Origin: Sparassis latifolia
Taxonomy: Eukaryota > Basidiomycota > Agaricomycetes > Polyporales > Sparassidaceae
DNA length: 64,000 nt
Assembly (NCBI GenBank): GCA_018466975.1
Contig: CM031552.1
Location: 1,178,001 to 1,242,000, forward strand
Direction: 5' to 3'
Positions 12,641 through 24,264 of this stretch are shown here, one piece after another (the stretch's first letter is position 1; each line of letters opens with the position of its first letter). The notes under the pieces are model-generated. The model did not search any database, had not been told where the DNA came from, and saw nothing but the letters and a program-made list of their open reading frames with translations. The position numbers and the translations under genes were made by a program.

Positions 12641-13110
12641 ATGGCTTTAAAATGATATTACTTTGTCCTTTTATCAAAACTGCATAAAAATGTTACTAAA
12701 AATTATTACTACACCTCTTCTAAAAATCACCTTCAAAATTGCTTTAAAATGATACTACTATGTTGTTCTGCAAAAAGTATATAAAAACATTACTAAAAAG
12801 TTCCTAGTATGCTTTCTAAAAGACTAAGCTGAAAAATGGCTTTAAAATGATATTACTATGTTGTTTTGCAAAAAGTATATAAAAACATTACTAAAAAGTG
12901 GCTAGTATGTATTCTAAAAGACTTGGTCCACAAATGACTTTAAAATGATGCTACTATGTAATCTTATAAAATGGATATAAAAACATTACTAAAAAGTGAT
13001 TAGTGTGCATTCTAGAAGACTCGGCTGAAAAATGGCTTCAAAATGATATTATTATGTCATTTTATAAAATCTATATAAAAATAGGACTAAAAAGTTGTTA
13101 ATATTTATTT
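12640..13110. repeat. 98 nt tandem repeat, about five units
   Basis: The word GCTTTAAAATGATA and close variants begin at 12644, 12741, 12839, 12937 and 13035, giving steps of 97, 98, 98 and 98. Each unit also holds ATATAAAAACATTACTAAAA and a variable AAAAGACT box. The first and last units are the most diverged. No coding potential was seen. Confidence 0.85.
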
Positions 13111-13844
13111 TACAAGAATTACCTTAATCGCCTATGATGTCATGTACCTACTCTAAGATAAATATCTGATAGAAGTTTCTGAGTATAGTCATGCCACAAT
13201 TTTTCTAATATTTTTATAAATTTTCCGGATTTTTTTCTCAGTGTTTGTTCTGATAAGCATTCATTTAACAGCAAAAATGTGTTGGGTCTCACATGACTCA
13301 AATCATTTTCATCCTATAAAAAAATGTCTGAAAGTTTTATACATATAATAGTCTACTATGTCATCAGATTTCTAGTATGACATCTAATATCCATTTGTAA
13401 GTGCCTTACAGTAGTCTGACATACTACCTCTTATTGTTAATAGAGGCCTTTCAATGCCCTATAATGTGATCTGGTAATGTGTAGTAACCTCCTACAATAT
13501 CTTACTACATAGTTTACTAACTTTTAGCAAGTTGCTCAGTATTGTAATGACCTTATAATAGCCTGGTATGCCACTTAGTATTTATTTATAAAGCCTTATA
13601 ATAGTCTGAAAGGGCACCTAGTATCAGTTTGTAGGAGTCTTACAACAATTTACAATATCATCTACTAAATCCTAATCTACCACCTAGAAACTATGAATAG
13701 TCAATTATATTTTCTACTGACTCCTAGTATGTTGTATAATAATGTCTAGTAAGCATTCTATAATATTCTACTACACTGAGTAGTCTGAGTTTATAAAAGC
13801 CTTATAGTAGTTTACAAATTTATCTACTGACTCTTAGTATATAA

Positions 13845-14483
13845 GAATCACTAAAAAAATGACCCTAGAAACTGTTACAAATATGCCTACAAGAATCACT
13901 ACAAAAAAGATTATCGACGTGCCTATAAGAATCACTACAAAAAATGACACTAGAAACTGTTACAAACATGCCTATAGGAATCACTACAAAAATTGACCCT
14001 AGAAACTGTTACTAATATGCCTATAAGAACCACTTCAAAAAATGACCATAGAAACTGTTACCAATGTGCCTATAAGAATCACTACAAAAAATGACACTCG
14101 AAACTGTTACAAATGTACCTATAACAATATATTTAAATATATACAAGAAATTGTTATTGTATTCTCTACTAACTCTTAGTGTGCCATTTAATACCATGTA
14201 GTAAGTGTTCTACAATGTCCCACTATACATTGATAAGTTGTGTGGGTTGAGAAGGGCCATACTATTAAATAGTCTACAAAGTCACCTGCTGACTCTTAGT
14301 ATATTGTCTAGTAATCTTCAGCAAGTCAACAACACCTTATGATACTGGCTCCTAATATATTCTATAGTATCAGTTTGTAAATGAGCTTACAATAGTCGGA
14401 AATGTTACCTGGCATCACTTTGTAAGAATCTTCAGTAGCCTTCAATAGTCTCTAGTAATCTCTCATAAGTGTTATAGTAAACA
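13845..14483. repeat. Right arm of the long inverted repeat, with inverted 48 nt satellite
   Basis: From 13845 to about 14125 the 48-49 nt satellite appears in the opposite orientation, for example AGAATCACTACAAAAAATGA then CTAGAAACTGTTAC, five or six units. From about 14140 to 14483 the sequence is the reverse complement of 5090-5400. Outside these limits the two sides no longer match, so the arm is about 640 nt here against 740 nt on the left. Confidence 0.65.
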
Positions 14484-14539
14484 TGTTTACAATGACTCTA
14501 CAATAGTTACATATGTCATCTAGTATCACTTTATAAGAT

Positions 14540-15515
14540 GCTTACAATAGTCTAGTAGACCACTGACCACTAGTTGATAAAGGCCTACAAAGTATTATAT
14601 TAACTCCTAGTATGTCTAGTAGTGTTTAGTAACCCTGCTTCAATGCCTGGGCTTGCAGAGGGAGTCTCAGACACACCAGGACCAGTGCATCTGGCATCGG
14701 GCTCGCTTACAAATGAAGTCTGACTTTATGAAGACTGGACGTGCAGAACCGTGCAATTTATAGCTAGACGTGTTGATGTCCTCCTTTCACCAAAGTGGTC
14801 CATCGAACTTGTCCGCCTCCGTGATAGCCTGGAGAACCTGCGCATGTCCGAGATACATAGTAATATCTTATATCTCATCGCCTCCCCCCACATCACTCAG
14901 CACCAGCGGCCTCACAACGTTGTTCTAGTTCTGCGATCACGTACCCCACTCCCAGTGTTCAGCACCTAATGCTTTGCATGCTCACAGCGACACTGCTGCT
15001 TCCACGCCACGAGTCCATTTCCAAGATAGTGATCCCTCTCCAAGACGTAAAGCTCATCATTCTTCGCAAAAAACATATCCATCTCGCCCACCATATTCTC
15101 CGTGCAACATATCCTTATTATACCATTTTTTGAATTCTATTACACCCTCTAGTATTAGTTTGCAATGCCTTACAATATTCTAATATGCCATCTAGTATGG
15201 ATTTGTAAGGACTTTACAATAGCTCACAATATTGTCTAGTTACTTCTACATGTCTACAATAGTCTAGTATACTACTGACCACTAGTTGATAAAGGCCTTA
15301 TAATAGCCTACAAAGTGGTATATTGACCCCTAATATGTCTAGTAGTGTTTAGTAACCCTGCTTCAATGCTTTATTATACCATTTTTTGAATTCTATTGCA
15401 CTCTCTAGTATTAGTTTGTAAGGCCTTACAATATTCTAATATGCCATCTAGTATGGATTTGTAAGGACTTTATCATGGCTTATAACATTGTCTAGTTGTT
15501 TCTACAAGTCTAATG
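14540..15515. repeat. Tandem duplication, first copy split by an insert at about 14647-15114
   Basis: Copy 2 runs from about 15256 to 15515. Copy 1 appears as two pieces: 14540-14646, ending CCTGCTTCAATGC, and 15115-15255, starting TTATTATACCATTTTTTGAA. In copy 2 these two words are adjacent (15360-15391). The intervening 468 nt therefore look inserted. The insert is clearly GC-richer than its surroundings and holds an open frame at 14751-14969, but no terminal repeats or known protein were recognised in it. Confidence 0.6.
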
Positions 15516-15599
15516 TCATGAAAGGGTCATGCCATAATTTTCCTGGTATTTCTGCGATTTTATTCTGCATGTTTTGTCTTCAGCCACAACCATGTGCAC

Positions 15600-15700
15600 G
15601 TCACATGCCCTGCAGGTCACGTTTCCGGCCGTATGAAACGTTAAGCGCTCTAGGGCACTTAACGTTCCATACGGGCAACGTGACTCGGGTGGCACATGAC
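15600..15700. repeat. Imperfect ~100 nt hairpin
   Basis: GTCACATGCC at 15600 pairs with GGCACATGAC ending at 15700. Inside it GTATGAAACGTTAAG pairs with CTTAACGTTCCATAC, around a small loop near TCTAGG. Because of the palindrome, similar peptides are read on both strands. It may be a small fold-back element. Confidence 0.6.
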
Positions 15701-16198
15701 ACACTTGTTACCACACTTGTAGCCAAACTTGCCAGGCTGGTAGCTCACTCAATTCTGCTCGGATTTCGATAAACCCAGTAGGCATTCTGACCGGATTTTC
15801 AAGCTGAATCTGACGGTGTCACTCTTAGAATATCAGGATCACTTGCTGGAGCGATAGAATCTATTTCCTCAGTTTTCTCTCACTTCTGCTTGTGTCTTCA
15901 ATGTACACTGCTTGTAAAAAATAAGCGCCCTATCTAACATGTTTATGTGCATTTTAGAATCATTCTCAAATTTTCCTGGCATTTATACAATTTTTTACAC
16001 TTCACACTGAGCATTCCAATCTAAAACTAAGCTATCTCAGCCAGTTTCACTCAGATTTACTTGAATTAAGGGAGCATTATGCTCTATTTCCTGCACAGAT
16101 TTCAATCGTCCTGCTTTTCATGTGTTGAAATTAGTATGTACATCTATAATTTCACTGACTATGATGCATTGATTCTTTGTGGCTGCTGTGGCACTTCT

Positions 16199-16462
16199 GT
16201 TGATTATTATTTGTGCAAGTCGCGTTGGTTTTCACTACAATCACTTTGAAAGACCGACTGTAGGCAAGATGTAGTACAGTAACAACAGGCACTGCAAAGT
16301 TTGTAGTCAAACCCTAGACCTAACCCAGGACTAGGGGCATCTGATGCATACAAATTTGTATTGAAAAGTCATTCTCACGCATAGGGGCACTTGGATCTGT
16401 CCCTCAGAAATTTGGCGGAAGCCCTATCCCATAAAGAACGATTCCTTCGTACCTCAGGAGTC
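16199..16462 (+). repeat. 265 nt direct repeat, copy 2
   Basis: This is the partner of 9260-9527, in the same orientation. It ends at TACCTCAG followed by unrelated sequence. It lies 219 nt downstream of the 3' end of the SH3-domain gene, so it marks the boundary between the repeat-rich region and the conserved gene block. The stretch 16463-16680 between them holds nothing recognisable. Confidence 0.7.
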
Positions 16463-16680
16463 GTAATGGGCATAGCATCACTGACAATCATAATCTTCTT
16501 GCCATCTCATAGACCAGTATACTAGCTATAAGTTTACAGTTTGCCTGCAAAGCATAAATGTCACATTTCAGAAACAATGTTTCATCACAATAAACTCATA
16601 GTTTCCATTGCAAATAAATAGATAAATAGTACGATATCAACAGAAGTGAGTAAAGGTATAGTACATTATAGATATACCTG

Positions 16681-19600
16681 TCAAAAGGTGTGACCCACAC
16701 TCTGCAATAGATTGTCCAACACCTACGCAATAAATTGTCAGCACACGGTGTATACACATACACACACAGTAAACATACGTCATCCATCTCCTCAAGCTGC
16801 TTGAAGGTGTTATGGTAGATGTTTCTAATCTGAGGATGCAAAGAAATGACATCCAAGGGCCTGCCAAATAGCAAGTCATCCACTGCTTCCAGCAGTGGTG
16901 GCTCGGGTATTTTGTGGCGTGATGCCTTCAATTCAATGATGGCCATCATCTGTGAAAGACCAAAGTCATCATTGGGAAGAGTCAGACGCGGACGCTGAGG
17001 TTTAGGGGTGGCAGTAGGTGTGCCTCCCAGCGGTGTCGTAGGCGTAGCTGTCCGATACACGGACAGCTCTGAGAGCGCTGACGGTTGGCGCTCATGTGGC
17101 ATAGACTTGGTTTGAGCAGCGTTAGGAGTAGTACTCCGGGTACCAAAGTGACCGTCTGAGTCTCCAGAACTCGCCGTGCGGTAACTCGAAAGGCGAGACA
17201 AGGGGGAGGTAACTCGTTGAGTAGTGGATTCGGACCTGCCAGAGAACGTGCGACTGGTCGGAGTGACTTCCCGAGAAGCAGATATACCAGAGCCACCTTC
17301 TGCACTCGAGTAGTTGGAAGGAGAACTCGACCCCACGGTAGAAAGAGTATTAACGGATGTTGATTGAGAGACGGGCACCCTGCCAGTGCCCTTTTCATGT
17401 TTGATCTTGCTCAATACACGGTCCAATTTTGCTCCAAGAACATCCTTACGCGCAAGCACCCCATGCAGCAGATCGTCGCCAGTAAGGTTTGCTTTCTGAC
17501 TAGGCCCTACCTCACCTCGCCACTCCTCCTCGACGATGTCACTGATGTCGTAGGTTTCTCCACCCGGTTCAACGTATGAGTAACGCATCTTGTCGTCGAC
17601 TTCATAGCGAGAACTACGGATCATCGCATTTCCAGGAAGAAGGACATCCAAACCACGGGCAGAGTTGGCCTGCGCGGACAGAATTGCACGTTGATTAGCC
17701 CGACTTGCTGCACGCTGAGCAGCTATGATGGCTTGTTTAGACGTCTGCGGCTGTTTGGCTTCTTCTGAAGGTCCAGCTGTGGAATCAGTACCTGCGCTGG
17801 AGCTCGCAACAGAGTTACGGTGCAATTGCTGCAATGCAATTTCGTCGAGAGGAGCCGACGACCTACGCCGACTTGTGCGATATGACACAGCGCGGCGTAG
17901 GACGAACATAGGATCTTCAGGGTTTACGTCCTCAGTGTTGCCTAGTAGTAGCTGTGCAGAATCGACAGAGCGCCGTTTGCTGTCACCAAAACGGCGGTCC
18001 ATTGCTCGATAAGTAGGTGGGCGCGGGAAAGCATCGACCACTTTACTAGAGGGGGAAAGCTCTCGCTCTGAATGCCAAGCTCAATCAGCTTGCAAAATTC
18101 GACAGATTCAATGATTGCAAAATATGCACCTTTCCCGCCAATGTCCACCGAGAGACCATACCGGACGCGAGACGAACTCCTCCGTTTGGTCAGCTTGTCC
18201 TCTACTTCGTCACCGCCATCTACTACACCCTCGAGTATACCAAACCGTTCCAGCCCCAATTCAATCACCTCAGCGACTGTCACGTTCTTAGGGAATACAA
18301 ACACCTTTCGCCGGTGCGTTTGAGAGATGCCAGAGGAGGCGCCCACACTAGATTGTGATCTATCACGCGAGGTATTCTTGAAGACAATTGCCTCAGTGAG
18401 AGTATCGAACACCATGTCGTCCGGCAGATCATCTGAGTAGATGACTAACTGTAACGCGAACCTGTATGAAGGGGAGCTGAAACGCTCCGGAGTAACGGTA
18501 TGCGTGTTGGCGGTTGTAGTGGATACTGTGAGATATTGAGAGCGTGACTGCGGCGACTCCATGTTCACCTCTTGGGGGCTCTCTACAAGTAGTGTATCCT
18601 CGCCATTCTCTCCGAGGAAAGTGTTGTCTCTGTCGTCGCCTTTGCGGTTCAAGTAGAACTTGACCGCTGAATCATCTGTGAAATCGTTCATAGATAAACT
18701 CTTGATGGCGGGGTGCATTGAAAGATTGCTTGCAACAGAGCTGATGCTGCCCACACTGCTTCGCTTCACCTTCGGCAGCTCCATTGCGGCCTCTACGAGT
18801 GACTCAAACACTCCAAGGGGCTTCTCATGAGGCAGGAGAGCCGCGGACGAACCCTCCACTTGTTTGATGGTCAAGAAATAATTCTTCTCGTCCTCACCAG
18901 CAGGTAAGCGGAACCGTTGGATCGCCTGACGGACGAGATCTGATGCTGTCGTGGACGAATTGAGTAAGACTGTCTTGAATGTAGCCTCTGTCTGTAGATT
19001 GGGGGCTGCAAAGACACGGATGACGCTCAAGTCTGGGAGTCCGACCCCCTGACCATCCATTGTGGAAGGCGACAGTACCAGAGAGGTTGGACGGGGGCGC
19101 AAAGGAGTGGTGCTCGAAATGGAACTCGTGGTAGAGCTAAATGAGAGTGAGCCTTGCATGACGGCAGACGCAGACTGGAGACCGTACGAAGGTTGTGCCT
19201 CTGGTGGTGTTGAAGGTGAGCGGTTGAGATACTGCTGGTAGAGCGCCTGTTGTTGTTGGTCGCGCTGGCGCAACTGCGACGCGTGTTGCGACAGCTGCAC
19301 CTGTATGGCAGCCGGAGGCGTAGCTTCCGCTGAGCTCGGCTCCCTTTGTGAGGACTGCTGAGGTTGTTTCTGAGCAGCTTGTTTGCTGTCAACGACATTG
19401 GCTGGCTGCTGCGATGATTGCGGCTGTCGTACTGACGGAGCGGTATCTGCGAGGGACAGTGGCGGACCGACCGATGTCGACTCCTTGAAGGATCTTCCAG
19501 ACTCTTCTGATTCGCGAGCGTCGCTTCCAGCTGCGCTGCCAGTTTCTGAATTCCTGTCTTTCCCCTTTTCCTTGTCTTTCCTCCTTCCGAATAAGCCCCC

Positions 19601-21036
19601 AAATACACCGCTACTCTTCTTCTTCTTGTCTTTCTCCTTCCCGCTTTCATCGTCTGTCGTAGGCTCACGCTCCTTTCTCAACTTGGCACCGCCAGCGGGA
19701 CGTCCTGGAGAGCCTGAGGTCTGTGCGGCCTTCCCTTGTCCAGTAGTACCGCCAGTTGGACCTGCACTGGTATTGAGCTTCTTGCGAGCAGCTTCTTCGA
19801 GGGCCTCAATTTCCTCACGCGTACGCTTTCTCTCTTCAGACTGCTGCTGCATAATCATACTGGGAAGGAGTGGGCCAGTAGGAGCAGGTGAAGACTGCGA
19901 GCGCTGATCCTCGGCGCGAGCTACCGGGGGTGTAATCGACATCTTCCTAGTCTCTGTCGCTTGGGCTGGATCCATAGTTTTGGTGGGTGACGAGACTGTG
20001 CGTGTACTATCATCTTGCACAACGATAGTGAGCCTGTCGCGCGACGTTTGAGTACGTAGGGGCTGCAATTGCTGCTGCGAAGCAGCAACCCAGTCCTGCT
20101 GCTGTTGCAATGCTTGCGTATTTTCGGCAGCAACCTCGGGATGTGATCGCGCCTGTATTGCCTCCACCGCTCCTTCTTCCCAGCTCATACCATCATCCGG
20201 CTCCACGGGTAATGAAGGTTCACCTGTACCTAGACCTTCTTTAATCATGTCCTCGTCCTCGTCCTGCGCCTCCGCTAATTCTGGATCCTCGTCTTCGTAG
20301 CCCTCGTCGTCCCACTCGACGTCTTCATCCTCCTCTTCATCACCCCATACAGCAGGGGGATACCGGTGCACTGAGAAGGAACGGGTAAATGCGACACCCC
20401 TGGCTTGCCGCGATCGACCTCGGGTACCAGGTGTGGGCGAGGGCGTCGGATTGGACCCGGTGCGGGATGACAGGTTGTCGCGGAGCCGATCGCGCGTTTG
20501 TTCCAGTTCAGCAAACGTAGCGGACGCCAGCTGCGAGCACTAAGATGAGTGCAGATGATAATATAGGTAGTCGTACGCACGTCAACATTCCGATGCTTGT
20601 TCAGCCTCGCGAGACGCTCGAACGGAGTCTCGATGTTCTCAGCGGGTATATATCCGACTTCTTCAGTCTTGAGAACACGCACAAGCCACCAGTAGCTGTT
20701 GCTGTCATCCATGAGAAAGAGACTGTCTCCTTTCACGACATTCGCCTGCCCTTCTACGGTAGCTGCGAAACTGTGAAGCGCATAGACCAAGTCGAAGTCG
20801 ATGGACTCGTTTGGAATAGAGAGTGACGAGGAGCCGTCGTCTTCTTCCATGTATTCCGCGTCTCTGTCCTCGTTGTCCGAGTCATCCTCGAGGACAGAGT
20901 GTTCTTCATCGGAGGGATATGTGTGGTCGTTATGCGCCGTGTTGTGTTGCGCGTCTTCTGAAGCCATTTGATCCCTGAGGTCAAACGTATCGTGGCGAGT
21001 CGGTCTTCTGACAGTATGCTCTTCTACGCTTTGCAT
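16681..21036 (-). CDS. Tea4/Bud14-type SH3 protein with Ras-association domains (1398 aa)
   Basis: Exons: 21036-20581, 20539-18130, 18067-16779, 16722-16681. All joins keep frame, and the introns are 41, 62 and 56 nt. The SH3 domain lies at about residues 79-141 (FDLVYALHSF, SYWWLVRV, VGYIPAENIETP) and continues into ERLARLNKHRN, a signature of the Bud14/Tea4 polarity family, which links cell-end markers and PP1 to formins. Glu/Asp-rich stretches flank it. A long Gln/Ser-rich, probably disordered part follows. Around residues 655-740 there is a ubiquitin-fold Ras-association domain (IRVFAAPNLQTEATFKTVLL, LLPHEKPLGVFESL). A second RA-like piece follows near KVFVFPKNVTVAEVIELGLE. The 41 nt first intron is unusually short and could be wrong by a few bases. 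The family call is firm for the SH3 part; the role in Ras/Rho signalling is inferred. Confidence 0.8.
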
Positions 21037-21745
21037 TAGCAGAAAGAACGGATGAAAGGAGTGACCATAAGTAGGTGAGATGACAGTCTAAGTGGTAGAG
21101 ATGCTGCTAGTAACAGCCCGGCGATGAAAGATCGCGCTTACGTAACGCATCTACATCAACTTAGGCGATGCATTCTGTATTGTACCACAATCGCAGCCAA
21201 GTAGTTACGCGATTCCCACGACTCGTATATCCATTCAATATTGAAAAAGTCGGGATGAGAAGAGGAAGGCGTGTGTAAACATCTTCCTGCGATACTGTGA
21301 AACGGGCCTTTTCATCGCCGTCTACGATGTTATTTCCTTACCACTTACTGATATGGCAGCACTGCAGGTTCATCCCAGGATCGAAAGCATAAAATCACGC
21401 CAACAACCGGGGAAAAAAATGGAGGTCATGGCTATAGCAATGATTCGGAGCATCACCGTAAGCAAGGACTCAAGAGCCATGCATGGAATTGTGCCGGTGA
21501 GGTACAATGATTTCCTCTTGGACTCAACGTCACTACTGCCAGGCCCTTCAAGCTTCAGGCCTCAGGCCTCAGGCTTCTACCCCGAGATCTTGCCTTCCAT
21601 CTAATCTGTTTTGCACTCTTGCTAATTGACAATGGTTGTTGACCATTTCTGCGTCAGATCGTGATATGCCTAAGACCGCACCGTGCAAACTTCGTCAAGT
21701 TTGATGAGTCTGCTACGCGAAGGGATGGAGGATAATCCGGATGTA

Positions 21746-22410
21746 CAGTCTTATACCGGTCCTTCGGCCGCCCAAATCTTGGCCGCCTTTGTATGGTACG
21801 TGCATACACTTTCTCATAGATCGGCAAGGACGCAGACCTCAATACATACTCCTACTATAAGATTGCATGTATTTACGACCCAATCGCTGGAGTGAAACAT
21901 GACATCGCGGTGGATCAGTGTAAAAAATCGTTATCAGTGCTATCCTCACTCCTCCGGCCACGTCACATCACGTTGAGGAATTTCCCGATACAGATGAGAT
22001 TATGGGCGCTGATTTCTATATCAGGATATATGTGATGTGACATCTCGCCGATAAGAGCTCTGAAATGCTCACTCCCCAGGTCGAAGTCCCCTTCTCATCC
22101 TGGATGGCGGCGGATGCCTTCGGAAATATTGCCAAAACATTCTAGTGTGCATAAATATGCCTGTAATCAAAATTTTCGGACTTCTGCTCTGAACTGAACA
22201 ATGTACAAGCCCTTTTTTTTGCAAATTACACTCAAAATCAGTGTCTCCAGACAGATCCAGAAGCCGTACAATCTCGACGAGCTTGGAGAAGATAGCTCTA
22301 GTATATTCAGATATGATTAAAAAAAGTTCAAAGGTAAAAGGTAGCCAGGAAGCCAGAAAACGTGGGGTGGCCTAAGGACCCATGGTGGCCGAAGGACCGG
22401 TATAAGACTG
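21746..22410. mobile_element. 665 bp non-autonomous DNA element with 24 bp terminal inverted repeats
   Basis: The left end CAGTCTTATACCGG (21746-21769) and the right end (22387-22410) are perfect inverted repeats over 24 bp. Both ends are flanked directly by TA (21744-21745 and 22411-22412), the target duplication of Tc1/mariner-type transposons, whose ends often begin CAGT. No transposase frame was seen inside, so it would depend on an enzyme supplied elsewhere. It lies in the 2 kb gap between the SH3 gene and RPN10. The rest of that gap (21037-21743 and 22413-23055) shows no recognisable gene. Confidence 0.7.
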
Positions 22411-23055
22411 TACTTACTGCTCATAACGACTCAGCGAGGATGTAACTAGGTGCACAAATTCCCAGAATGGCAAGTGAATATGTTCGCTCCTAAGTATGAT
22501 CGACTTGATCCTATTGAGATCCCGACGTGATGAGAGGACACGGCGGCTTATTACCTTCAGCCGCGAATGCAGATAGCAGAGAGTCCATTGTCTTAAAAGC
22601 ATTTTTCTGAGCATCCTGATGGCCACCCGAAATATAGTTTTTCTGACAACAGGATACGTTCGGCCTGCAACACCAGCATGACAGGCTAATTAATATTGCC
22701 ATACAAAGGAAGGTGATCGTAGGTCGGGAGTATCCTCCGCTAGTATGATGGTCATTGCAGTTAAACGTTAAGCCCTTGTCCACCCATGCATTTGAGCGCG
22801 GATGGACAGTCGATGTTCATTAAGACAATTCCGTCGCTGCAATCCACCTGCAACATTGGTAGATTGTCCGAGGCTATTATTGCCGTCGTGGGAATATTCC
22901 ACTCCCAGTCAGCGTAAGTAGGGCAACAATTAATGACACCCACAAGGCTCCACATATTGTAGATTCCTCACAGAAATACACCGAGTGCATGGCTTGCAGC
23001 GCGAAAAGTAGGATATCGTCGCGAAATGAGTGACGGAGGACAGTACGCGACAAGT

Positions 23056-24264
23056 CTACTTCTTGTTATTATCGTTACTCTTGCCCCCCTCTCCCTTCAT
23101 GCTCATCTCGATGGCGCGAGCAATCGCCTCCTCCTCCGACATCTCTTCGTCCTCTTCATGCACTGGGTGCTCGCCCATCTCGACGTCCTGCGCCTCCGAC
23201 ATAGCCAGCGCCTGTTTCAGCATCGCTTCGTCCTCGTCATCCGTCGGCTCCGTTGGCGCAGTCGACGGCCCAGATGTTGGTGCATCTGCTGCTGCCCCCG
23301 CAGCCCCGCTCGCCTGCGCCGCTGCTGCTTGACGCGCTTGCTCCTCCTCCATCGACATCCGCAGCGCCTGCGATCACCAGTCAGTGTCAACTCCCAGGAG
23401 GAAGATGAAGGGAGCGACGCACCATGGCAAGTTCTGGATCAAGACTAGGGTCCACCCCAAACTCGAAACCGCCGGCGCCAACGGCACCGGGGCCCGACGC
23501 GTCACCCATACCCATTGCCTCTTCTGGAATGCCGCGGTCACCAGCGAGAACGGGAGAAGTGAGAAGGATGTCGGAGAGTAAATGTGGACCTGGTGGAACA
23601 GATACCAGATGTCTGTGATGCGATGCAATAAGCAACAAGCATGCGCAGCGAAGGGAGTGCTGGAAAGAATGGATTGACATGGAACGCTCACGAGTTGTCA
23701 CTGCTCGTAATATTCTCGATAAACGTCTTGAGAATGCCACCCTCGCCCTCCTCTATGCCATCGCCAAACGCGACAAAGTCGACGGCGACGTTGTTCTTCT
23801 TGAGCTTCTTGGCGAGGCGGACCATGGCGCGCTCGTCGGCAGACTGACCATTGAGGGGTGACCCGACAAAGACGACGATACGCTGACGGAGGTTCTTGTT
23901 CTGGCGATGCTTGAGGGCCAGTTGGGCCACGGCGATGGCAGTGGTGATATCGGCAGTACCACTAATCTTGTCTCTGCTGGTGTGGATGGCTTGGAGGATC
24001 TGGCCGAGGTCTTTCGAGTGTGTAACCAGTACCTCAGGGCTAGAGATGTATCAGCGGGGGTGAAAAGATCAGAAGACTGCTAGCAGCGCACCCTTTGCCT
24101 GCCATGGTCATGATGCCGACCGTGTTCTCGGGGTTCGAGTCGATTTTGGTCTGGAAGAGTGTGTTGACTGCGTCTGCTTGAGCGTCGAAGCGAGTGGGCT
24201 GGTAGTCTCCATTGCGCATGTACTCTGAGTTGTCGATAATCATTAGCGTCGCCTCGAGCGGCAT
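23056..24264 (-). CDS. RPN10: 26S proteasome ubiquitin receptor RPN10 (340 aa)
   Basis: Exons: 24264-24092, 24039-23692, 23612-23423, 23367-23056. Introns are 52, 79 and 55 nt and all phases fit. Residues 1-190 form the von Willebrand A domain that anchors Rpn10 between proteasome lid and base ([55 protein letters not shown]). The C-terminal part carries ubiquitin-interacting motifs: one around [14 protein letters not shown], which intron 3 splits after ELAM, then [13 protein letters not shown] and [14 protein letters not shown]. The protein is between yeast (268 aa) and human (377 aa) in length. It is divergent from actin across 418 bp. The identification is firm. Confidence 0.95.

Noticed and set aside
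19383..19907. 174-aa plus-strand open frame opposite the SH3 gene
   Set aside because: It is antisense to the low-complexity part of a well-supported coding exon.
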